Positions 1-5,507 of a stretch of 5,948 nucleotides of DNA are shown here, piece by piece (position 1 is the first letter of the stretch; each line of letters starts with the position of its first letter). The stretch is from Rickettsiales bacterium (GTDB lineage: Bacteria; Pseudomonadota; Alphaproteobacteria; Rickettsiales; UBA1997): the NCBI GenBank assembly GCA_947441875.1, contig CANEUR010000069.1, forward strand, positions 1 to 5,948. Direction: 5' to 3'. Both the position numbers and the translations under genes were made by a program. The notes beneath the pieces were generated by a model. It worked only from the letters and a program-made list of their open reading frames with translations. It was not told where the DNA came from and did not search any database.

Positions 1-905
1 AATAAATTATCAAAAGCCCCGAGCAAGTGCCAAGTTGCCTCGATAGTAAAATAAATTAGCGAAAAAACCATTGCCAATTCGCCGTTGCTGATGAGTTGTT
101 GTTGCCTTAGTTTGATTAATAAATATAAAATGCTTATCGACATTAGACAATAAACAAAACCAATAAAAATATGGTTGATGAATAAAAATTTTAGTCTTTT
201 TCGTTCTGCAAAAATAAATTCGTTGTTGTGTTTTGATAATAAATTCTGCTCTTTATTTTTTGAAGCAAAGGCAAAAATTGTGGCAATATTGGCAATTGCA
301 TCGTTGATAATTCCGGTAATTTCTTGCCGTTTATTGGTGGCAAAAGCAGAAAGATTAGCTAATTTTTTCTTGCTTACAAAACAAACTGGCAACAACACAA
401 CAAGCCACAGCATCACCAAAATTGCTAGCTTGATATGCACAAAAAATAACATAATAAGTGAAATAATAATTTGTAAAACCAAACAAATAATTTGAAAATG
501 AAATAAATCTTGTATTTGCACAAAATTAGCTTGGATGCCCACGATTTTGCTGGCAATTTTGCCTGATAAATTATTTTGAAAATATAAAAACTGCCTATTG
601 ATGATAATTTTAAAGGCATTTTCAAGAATTTTTGCCTCAATTTTTGGTTGCGAGTGGTAATCGGCAAAATTGGAGATTCGCCAGCATATTTCATTTGCCA
701 AGCAGGCAAAACAAAAAATAGCAAACGGATATAAAACAACAAAAAAATCAAAAGTAGCAAGATTGCCGATGTTATCTATCAATAATTTTAAAGCATAATT
801 ATTGAGGGGAATAAAAAAGCTCACCAAAATTGGAGCTTGCAACATCAACAAATACCAAAAACGATAAGGATAAATAATGTTATATAAAAACTTTTTAATT
901 TGCAT
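1..905 (-). CDS. ABC exporter, transmembrane (permease) domain, partial at left edge
   Basis: The frame is open without a stop from ATG at 905 to base 1, giving 301 residues plus two bases of the next codon. It has the layout of the six-helix membrane domain of a type IV (MsbA-like) ABC exporter. Hydrophobic segments lie near residues 18-36, 53-72, 135-156, 158-178, 241-265 and 276-296. Family-like landmarks are YFQNNLSGKIASKI (108-121), the helix-loop around ANIATIFAF (205-213) with charged KNKEQ after it, and ISNGELAMVFSL (272-283) between the last two helices. A nucleotide-binding domain would normally follow about 30-50 residues further on, outside the window. The start is fixed by an in-frame TAA six bases upstream. 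No Shine-Dalgarno is visible. It lies 59 bp after comEC in the same direction, so co-transcription is possible. Substrate cannot be told; lipid, peptide or drug export are all open. The family call is fairly firm, the specific function is not. Confidence 0.82.
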   Translation of the reverse strand, partial: MQIKKFLYNIIYPYRFWYLLMLQAPILVSFFIPLNNYALKLLIDNIGNLATFDFFVVLYPFAIFCFACLANEICWRISNFADYHSQPKIEAKILENAFKIIINRQFLYFQNNLSGKIASKIVGIQANFVQIQDLFHFQIICLVLQIIISLIMLFFVHIKLAILVMLWLVVLLPVCFVSKKKLANLSAFATNKRQEITGIINDAIANIATIFAFASKNKEQNLLSKHNNEFIFAERKRLKFLFINHIFIGFVYCLMSISILYLLIKLRQQQLISNGELAMVFSLIYFTIEATWHLLGAFDNL

Positions 906-964
906 AAGTTAATTTTATTAATTTATATTTATTTTGCAAGAGTTTTTTAAAATATTGAAAATGA

Positions 965-3391
965 TTATTTTGGGTAAAAAATAGTGTGAGTGCCTTTATT
1001 GAGAAAATCGAGATTATCTATTTGCCAAACATTAGAAGCTTTTAAACAATAAGAAAGTTGCTGATTTTTTAATATTGGTAAATCATATTTTTTAGAAAAA
1101 TTTACCACTAAATTTATTTTTTGTGTAATGATTTTTTGACATAAAGTTGGTAAATGATGTCGAGATTTTTTAAGCAATAAAATATTGAAATTTGGCAAGC
1201 GAAATAAACAATTGTTTTTATTGCATTCTTGCCAGCAAATTTTTGGCAGAGAGTTTTGGTTGCATTTTGGTAGCTCTGTTGCTTGTTTAACATTGAATTT
1301 TTGCAAAATATTTTGTTGTTGTATAAGATTATTAAATTTACCAAAAAAGAATAATTCGGATGATTTTTCTTGATAAAATAAAGCTAGTTTTTGATTATGC
1401 AAAAAAACAATATTTGGAGGTTTTTGCCAAAAAGCCACCGATATTGAGCCACAAAAAATTAATATTGCCAAGATTTTTAGATATTTATTTTGATGAATAA
1501 TAAATAGCAAAAAACCAAACAAGCTAATTAATAAAGCAAAACTCGGTAAATATGGAGTGGTGGTAAAGGCAATTGGTATATTATGTATTTTAAAATTACC
1601 AATATAATTAGCGATACTTAAAAAAATTTCGATACTTTTTGCCATTGCAGCTAAAACGATTTTTTCTAGGCCAAAAGGCATAAAAATTAGCGCCAAAACT
1701 CCTAAGGGCATAATCATAAAACTGGCAAGTGGAATAGCAAAAATATTGGCTACAAAACCTAAAATAGCAAAGTTTTGCACACTATTCATGATAATTGGTA
1801 AAGAAAAAATGGTAATGAGCCAAGAAATAATGACAATATCAATAAAATATTGCCAAAAATTATATAAAAAACGATAACAAGCTTGCCAAAATTTTAGGTT
1901 AGAATTTTTTATTGTTGTATCTGGTTTAAAAATTAAGGGTTTTAAATTACTATAATAAAAACCAAGTACCGCAATAGCTAAAAAAGATAGTTGAAAGCTT
2001 AAATTATAAAGCGAATAAGGATTAAGTAAAATTAGTAATAAAAAAGCTAAAAAAATAGCTCTTTTGGAGTTAAATTTTTCATTGATAATATAGCTTAACA
2101 TAACAATTGCCACCACAATAAAAGCGCGTTGTGCTGGTAATGGCGAATCGGCTAAATTTAAATAAATATAACTGGTAAATATTGCTATAAAAGCGGAAAT
2201 TTTTTTGATATTATAACGAATGGCAATAAATTGATTACAAGCCAAAATAAAACGACTTAAACAAAAGAACATTGTAGCTACCAAGCCCAAATGAAAGCCC
2301 GAAATAGACAGTAAATGCGACAAACCGCAATTTCTGATATTTTGTAAAATGCTTTTATTTATTTGTTCTTGATTGCCAATTAACAAAGCAGATGCTACAG
2401 CAGAAATATCTGGGTTGTGAATATGGGTTTTGATTTTAAAATTTATGTTTTCTCGGATGTTTAAAATATATTGTTTAGCATTGCTGATTTGAGCTTTTTT
2501 GATAATAGTTGTTTCGCCAATAGAAATAGCGTAACCACCAATTTTTTGAGCTAAATTATATTTTTGCCAATCAAAGCTATTTGGCAGATCTGGCTTAGAT
2601 TGTGCATTAAACATAGCATTAATTGTTATGAAATCGTTAATTTTTAGATTTTGAGCAGTAATATTAATACTAACAAAAGGAGGAGGATTGATTAAAATTT
2701 TATTGTGCCAAGTTAAATTGGCTAATTTTTTATTTTTATCTAAAAATTCACGATCGATATCTTGGTAATTTTTAACATTGATAAAATTATTGATAATATT
2801 TTTTTGTGTAAAAGGATATTTGCCGAGATTTTTTTGAGTTTTTTGATGAGGTTTTTTATTATGTTTTGATTTTTTAGTTAATTTTTTGGTATTTTTATGT
2901 TTTTTAGCAAGATTTTTTTTATGGATTTTTTTTGGTGTTTTAGCTGAGTGTTGATATTGAGTAATTAGCGGATTTTCAATAATAATATTGCTTTTTTTAT
3001 TGTTACTTGATGGCTTGATAGCGATAATTTTGCCAGTGACATTGGTAAAAGCAAGACCATCAATTTTTTGATAGGCTAAAAACTTATAATGATAAAACTG
3101 GCAATAAATAATTCCAGAAAGTAGAAAGACAATAAATAAACATAAAAAAAACAACAAGCGGTTAATTTTATAGCTAATGCAACATAAAAAAAATAATATA
3201 CTTAAACAAGCAATAAAATGCCAATAATATTGAGTTTGGTAGTTATTAAACCAAGATTGGTAGCTAATAAAAAGGATTTGCCCACAGGCAAATAAAATTG
3301 GCAACCAAAACCATAGGTTTTGGTTTGTGTTTTTTTGTAGGTTGTGCTGAACTGTTTTATAAACAGTAGAGTTATTTGGGTTGGAAAACAT
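965..3391 (-). CDS. comEC: ComEC/Rec2 family competence DNA-uptake channel
   Basis: This is an 808-residue polytopic membrane protein of the family that passes single-stranded DNA across the inner membrane during natural transformation. Hydrophobic helices near residues 28-46, 56-73 and 79-98 precede an extracytoplasmic OB-fold-like region (about 113-300). The competence domain follows (about 330-600) with the hallmark SHLLSISGFHLGL (358-370), SPLPAQRAF (416-424) and LLNPYSLYNLSFQLSF (455-470). More helices run to about 655, then a soluble tail. The tail has no HxHxDH metallo-beta-lactamase motif but carries cysteines at 710, 719, 723, 728, 751 and 782; an alphaproteobacterial-type tail of this kind is common. 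A lysine-rich stretch (151-190, 17 lysines in 40 residues) interrupts the OB-fold and is unusual. The ATG is the first codon giving the full N-terminal helix; no Shine-Dalgarno precedes it. It follows argG by 111 bp. Family call is secure; active uptake is not shown, because no other competence gene is in the window. Confidence 0.93.
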   Translation of the reverse strand: MFSNPNNSTVYKTVQHNLQKNTNQNLWFWLPILFACGQILFISYQSWFNNYQTQYYWHFIACLSILFFLCCISYKINRLLFFLCLFIVFLLSGIIYCQFYHYKFLAYQKIDGLAFTNVTGKIIAIKPSSNNKKSNIIIENPLITQYQHSAKTPKKIHKKNLAKKHKNTKKLTKKSKHNKKPHQKTQKNLGKYPFTQKNIINNFINVKNYQDIDREFLDKNKKLANLTWHNKILINPPPFVSINITAQNLKINDFITINAMFNAQSKPDLPNSFDWQKYNLAQKIGGYAISIGETTIIKKAQISNAKQYILNIRENINFKIKTHIHNPDISAVASALLIGNQEQINKSILQNIRNCGLSHLLSISGFHLGLVATMFFCLSRFILACNQFIAIRYNIKKISAFIAIFTSYIYLNLADSPLPAQRAFIVVAIVMLSYIINEKFNSKRAIFLAFLLLILLNPYSLYNLSFQLSFLAIAVLGFYYSNLKPLIFKPDTTIKNSNLKFWQACYRFLYNFWQYFIDIVIISWLITIFSLPIIMNSVQNFAILGFVANIFAIPLASFMIMPLGVLALIFMPFGLEKIVLAAMAKSIEIFLSIANYIGNFKIHNIPIAFTTTPYLPSFALLISLFGFLLFIIHQNKYLKILAILIFCGSISVAFWQKPPNIVFLHNQKLALFYQEKSSELFFFGKFNNLIQQQNILQKFNVKQATELPKCNQNSLPKICWQECNKNNCLFRLPNFNILLLKKSRHHLPTLCQKIITQKINLVVNFSKKYDLPILKNQQLSYCLKASNVWQIDNLDFLNKGTHTIFYPK
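2822..2941 (-). repeat. Lysine-rich low-complexity insertion inside ComEC
   Basis: Codons 151-190 of ComEC encode 17 lysines in 40 residues, mixed with His, Asn, Thr and Gln, in loosely repeated units such as KTPKKIHKKN and LTKKSKHNKK. The coding strand is correspondingly A-rich and includes two runs of eight A (2913-2920 and 2926-2933 as T on the plus strand). It lies between the first OB-fold strand region (VTGKIIAIKP, 118-127) and the later conserved part (from about 230). The reading frame stays open throughout. It may be a flexible basic loop that contacts DNA or the cell wall, or neutral AT-driven expansion; the sequence does not decide. Confidence 0.7.
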
Positions 3392-3502
3392 GGTGATGTT
3401 TTTTTATTTTAAAGAGATGTTTATATCTTGAATTTGTTTTAATTTATTGCTAGTTTTAAGGAAAAATTTTAACTATTTTTAACCTAATATTATTTTTCAT
3501 CT

Positions 3503-4720
3503 TTAAAAGCCACCTTTCATTTTACCAATTCTGAGACGTAAAGCATTTAATTTAATAAAGCCATTAGCATCTTGTTGATTATAGGCTCCAGCATCTTCTT
3601 CAAAAGTAACATGTTGCATAGAATATAGGCTTTTATTTGATTGCCTACCTAAAACAGTGATATTACCCTTATAAAGCTCGAGTTTTACTGCGCCTTCGAC
3701 ATTTTCTTGGCTTTTATCAATTAGGGCTTGAAGCATTAATCGCTCTGGCGAAAACCAAAAACCATTGTAAATAAGACTAGCATATTTTGGCATTAATTCA
3801 TCTTTTAAATGAGCCGCTTCTCTATCGAGGGTGATAGATTCGATAGCTCGATGAGCAACCAATAAAATAGAGCCACCCGGAGTTTCGTAGACACCTCTTG
3901 ATTTCATGCCAACAAAACGATTTTCTACTAAATCGAGCCTGCCAATGCCGTTTTCTCCGCCAAGTTTATTTAAAGTGGTAAGAATTTGAGCGGGAGACAT
4001 TTTTTGTGAATTGATGGCAACAGGGTTACCAGCTAAAAATTCGATTTCAATAGTTGTTGATTTATCGGGAGCTTGTTTGGGATTAACAGTTCGTTGATAA
4101 ACATATTCTGGAGCTGGCAAAGAAGGATCTTCTAAAACCTTACCTTCGCTTGAAGTGTGAAGCAAATTAGCATCAACAGAATAGGGCGATTCGCCCATTT
4201 TATCGGTAGTAACTGGTATTTGGTGTTGCATGGCATATTCGATAAGTTTTTGCCTAGAATTTAACTGCCACTCTCGCCAAGGAGCAATAATTTTAATATT
4301 TGGATTGTTGGCATAATAACCAAGCTCAAAACGCACTTGATCGTTGCCTTTACCTGTGGCACCATGAGCAACTGCATCGGCACCAACCATGTTGGCTATT
4401 TCAATTTGTCTTTTGGCAATTAACGGCCTAGCAATTGAAGTGCCCAAAAGATAAGTGCCTTCATAAACAGTGTTAGCACGAAACATTGGAAAAACATAAT
4501 CTTTAACAAATTCTTCGCGTAAGTCTTCGATAAAAATTTGTTTAACACCAAGCATTTGAGCTTTTTTACGAGCTGGCTCAAGCTCTTCTCCCTGACCTAA
4601 ATCGGCAGTAAAAGTAATAACTTCGCATTGGTAAGTTTCTTGCAACCATTTAAGGATTACCGAAGTATCTAAGCCTCCAGAATAAGCAAGAACAACTTTT
4701 TTAATTTTATTATTAGACAT
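3503..4720 (-). CDS. argG: Argininosuccinate synthase
   Basis: This cytosolic enzyme joins citrulline and aspartate using ATP to give argininosuccinate, AMP and pyrophosphate, the penultimate step of arginine synthesis. The 405 residues match the usual short bacterial form (about 400) and are full length. The N-terminal ATP pyrophosphatase signature AYSGGLDTS is at 12-20. The second family signature GATGKGNDQVRF is at 120-131. The substrate-binding stretches SVDANLLHTSSEGKVLEDP (181-199) and GVYETPGG (276-283) are intact, and the GRQS stretch is at 358-361. Nothing suggests decay. The ATG at 4720 is the natural start because the pyrophosphatase strand begins about eight residues later. There is no Shine-Dalgarno, and a terminator-like hairpin ends 16 bases upstream. 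No other arginine gene is in the window: argH is absent and its neighbours are acpP and comEC, so whether a complete pathway exists cannot be judged here. Confidence 0.98.
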   Translation of the reverse strand: MSNNKIKKVVLAYSGGLDTSVILKWLQETYQCEVITFTADLGQGEELEPARKKAQMLGVKQIFIEDLREEFVKDYVFPMFRANTVYEGTYLLGTSIARPLIAKRQIEIANMVGADAVAHGATGKGNDQVRFELGYYANNPNIKIIAPWREWQLNSRQKLIEYAMQHQIPVTTDKMGESPYSVDANLLHTSSEGKVLEDPSLPAPEYVYQRTVNPKQAPDKSTTIEIEFLAGNPVAINSQKMSPAQILTTLNKLGGENGIGRLDLVENRFVGMKSRGVYETPGGSILLVAHRAIESITLDREAAHLKDELMPKYASLIYNGFWFSPERLMLQALIDKSQENVEGAVKLELYKGNITVLGRQSNKSLYSMQHVTFEEDAGAYNQQDANGFIKLNALRLRIGKMKGGF

Positions 4721-4725
4721 AACAC

Positions 4726-4760
4726 AATAAATAAAAAGCCACTTTTTAACAAAAGTGGCT
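4726..4760 (-). terminator. Rho-independent terminator after acpP
   Basis: A perfect 10-bp inverted repeat, AGCCACTTTT (4737-4746) and AAAAGTGGCT (4751-4760), encloses a 4-base loop. On the minus strand the stem is followed directly by TTTTATTTATT (4736-4726), as expected for termination of acpP, whose stop codon lies 32 bases upstream. On the plus strand a six-T run appears only after a GAAAA spacer, so any function in that direction would be weaker. The hairpin and T-tract end next to the argG start codon at 4720, so the element also occupies the argG leader. Confidence 0.85.
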
Positions 4761-4792
4761 GAAAATTTTTTAAACTATATTTTGCTTAATAG

Positions 4793-5035
4793 CTACATGT
4801 TTTCAGAGATATATTTTACTGCATTACCAACGGTAACAATTTTTTCGGCAGCATCGTCTGGGATTTCGATGCCGAATTCTTCTTCGAAAGCCATAACAAG
4901 CTCTACTTGATCGAGGCTATCAGCACCGAGATCGTCGATAAAATTAGCGGTTTCAACTACTTTTGCTTCATCAGCTCCTAAATGATTGATGATAATTTTT
5001 TTTACTCTTTCGAATATTTCGTTGTTGTTGGTCAT
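4793..5035 (-). CDS. acpP: Acyl carrier protein
   Basis: This small acidic cytosolic protein carries growing acyl chains in type II fatty-acid synthesis, and also feeds lipid A and lipoate synthesis. The 80 residues are full length for the family. The phosphopantetheine attachment site is the serine at residue 40 in GADSLDQVELVMAFEEEFG (37-55), which begins helix II. The acidic surface and the closing helix (about 66-79) are also typical. The ATG at 5035 gives the standard N-terminus; the stretch before it is A/T-only and has no Shine-Dalgarno. In many alphaproteobacteria acpP follows fabG and precedes fabF. Here neither is adjacent: a long non-coding stretch lies upstream and argG downstream, with a terminator between. 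It is probably transcribed alone. The stop is TAG. Identification is secure. Confidence 0.98.
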   Translation of the reverse strand: MTNNNEIFERVKKIIINHLGADEAKVVETANFIDDLGADSLDQVELVMAFEEEFGIEIPDDAAEKIVTVGNAVKYISENM

Positions 5036-5184
5036 AAAATAAAATTTGATTAATAAAATGAAACTTAATTAACTTGATATTGCTAAATTAAGAGATGTGG
5101 CAATTTGGTATAGAGCAACAAAACTTTTAGCATTATAAATTAAAAATAATAAAACAAATTTAACTGATTTTGATAGTATTATAG

Positions 5185-5225
5185 AACTGTTGCATTGCTA
5201 ATAGTTAGCGATATAACGGTTGTAT
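5185..5225. repeat. Small dyad flanked by direct repeats
   Basis: An imperfect inverted repeat, ATTGCTAA (5194-5201) and TTAGCGAT (5205-5212), matches at 7 of 8 positions around a 3-base centre. It is flanked by AACTGTTGCAT (5185-5195) and AACGGTTGTAT (5215-5225), direct copies that agree at 9 of 11 positions, 30 bases apart. It lies 150-190 bases upstream of acpP. It could be a regulator-binding site or a decayed repeat; function is unknown and chance is possible in such A/T-rich DNA. Confidence 0.3.
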
Positions 5226-5301
5226 TATTTGCTTTGATTTTTAATTTATTTTTATAGGCAATAATTTTAAAACCACCAAAAACAAAATGCAAACACTAAT
5301 T

Positions 5302-5340
5302 TAAAATATTTTGACACTATTGTTTTAAATATTTTGAAAC
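5302..5340. repeat. Pair of 16-bp A/T-rich direct repeats
   Basis: TAAAATATTTTGACAC (5302-5317) and TTAAATATTTTGAAAC (5325-5340) agree at 14 of 16 positions with a 23-base period. Each contains a near-palindromic AAATATTT core. The spacing of about two helical turns would put both copies on one face of the DNA. No function can be assigned, and the low complexity makes coincidence plausible. Confidence 0.35.
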
Positions 5341-5343
5341 TTT

Positions 5344-5436
5344 TTAATGTTGCCAAGGATTTGGATGGTGTTGCTTTTCATTTTTTACTTTGCTTATGTT
5401 GGGCGAAGCAGGTTTTTTGGTTATGCCAATTTCCAT
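5344..5436 (-). CDS. Possible very small hypothetical protein
   Basis: A 30-codon frame runs from ATG at 5436 to TAA at 5344. The product is basic and polar, beginning MEIGITKKPASPN and ending HHPNPWQH. It was not recognised as any family. In its favour, this stretch is richer in G+C than the rest of the intergenic region and its codons resemble those of the neighbours. Against it, the frame is very short, the start lies inside the arm of an inverted repeat, and the opposite strand is also open for 31 codons (5347-5442). The frame is open further upstream to ATG at 5502, which would give 52 residues with a hydrophobic N-terminal segment. Treat as a candidate only. Confidence 0.2.
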   Translation of the reverse strand: MEIGITKKPASPNISKVKNEKQHHPNPWQH

Positions 5437-5472
5437 CTTTAAATGATCAAATAATAAAAAGATAGAAATTGG
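5426..5472. repeat. 15-bp inverted repeat (stem-loop) downstream of lpd
   Basis: CCAATTTCCATCTTT (5426-5440) and AAAGATAGAAATTGG (5458-5472) are complementary at 14 of 15 positions, separated by 17 A/T-rich bases. In a minus-strand transcript the single odd pair becomes U-G, so the core stem would be continuous. No T-run follows on either strand, so it is not a classic intrinsic terminator. It may stabilise or process the end of the lpd transcript, or be a remnant of a palindromic repeat element. Confidence 0.55.
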
Positions 5473-5480
5473 TATTATGA

Positions 5481-5504
5481 TAATGTTGCATCTTTGCAAC
5501 ATTA
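5481..5504 (-). terminator. Hairpin just after the lpd stop codon
   Basis: TAATGTTGCA (5481-5490) and TGCAACATTA (5495-5504) form a perfect 10-bp stem with a 4-base loop, starting 3 bases after the lpd stop. Position suggests a transcript 3' end. However, the minus strand continues TCATAATACC with no U-run, so an intrinsic terminator is not well supported; an RNA-stabilising or pausing hairpin is equally likely. A second inverted repeat follows at 5426-5472. Confidence 0.5.
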
Positions 5505-5507
5505 CCG

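Larger units (their letters stand above)
5036..5507. other. 472-bp intergenic region between lpd and acpP
   Basis: No established gene or tRNA-like sequence was recognised here. The half nearest acpP (5036-5340) is extremely A/T-rich and should contain the acpP promoter. TATAAT hexamers occur on the minus strand at 5132-5137 and 5178-5183, but neither has a good -35 partner. The half nearest lpd (5344-5507) is visibly richer in G+C and holds two inverted repeats and a very short open frame on each strand. Direct repeats sit at 5302-5340, and a small dyad flanked by short direct repeats at 5185-5225. Confidence 0.7.

Noticed and set aside
175..495. Open frame of 106 codons on the plus strand
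   Set aside because: It is antisense to the continuous exporter frame, which has family-like sequence; this one has no recognisable content and is a by-product of A/T-rich coding DNA.
425..760. Open frame of 111 codons on the minus strand
   Set aside because: It lies in a different register within the exporter gene. The exporter frame is uninterrupted across the same stretch, so there is no frameshift to explain.
1114..1373. Short open frames on both strands inside comEC (1114-1344 minus, 1185-1373 plus)
   Set aside because: Both overlap the ComEC C-terminal coding sequence fully and have no recognisable features.
3392..3502. Possible terminator between argG and comEC
   Set aside because: Only a weak A/T-only stem (AAAAAT/ATTTTT) is visible, with no G+C pairs, so it is not a credible intrinsic terminator.
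5132..5183. TATAAT hexamers on the minus strand at 5132-5137 and 5178-5183 as an acpP promoter
   Set aside because: No acceptable -35 element stands 16-18 bases upstream of either, and TATAAT is expected often by chance in this A/T-rich DNA. The promoter is likely in this area but not located.
5347..5442. 31-codon plus-strand frame in the lpd-acpP spacer
   Set aside because: Very short, hydrophobic from T-rich codons, and antisense to another tiny frame; no family recognised.
5036..5507. tRNA, CRISPR array or insertion sequence in the spacer
   Set aside because: No T-loop or anticodon-arm pattern, no regularly spaced identical repeats, and no transposase fragment were seen.
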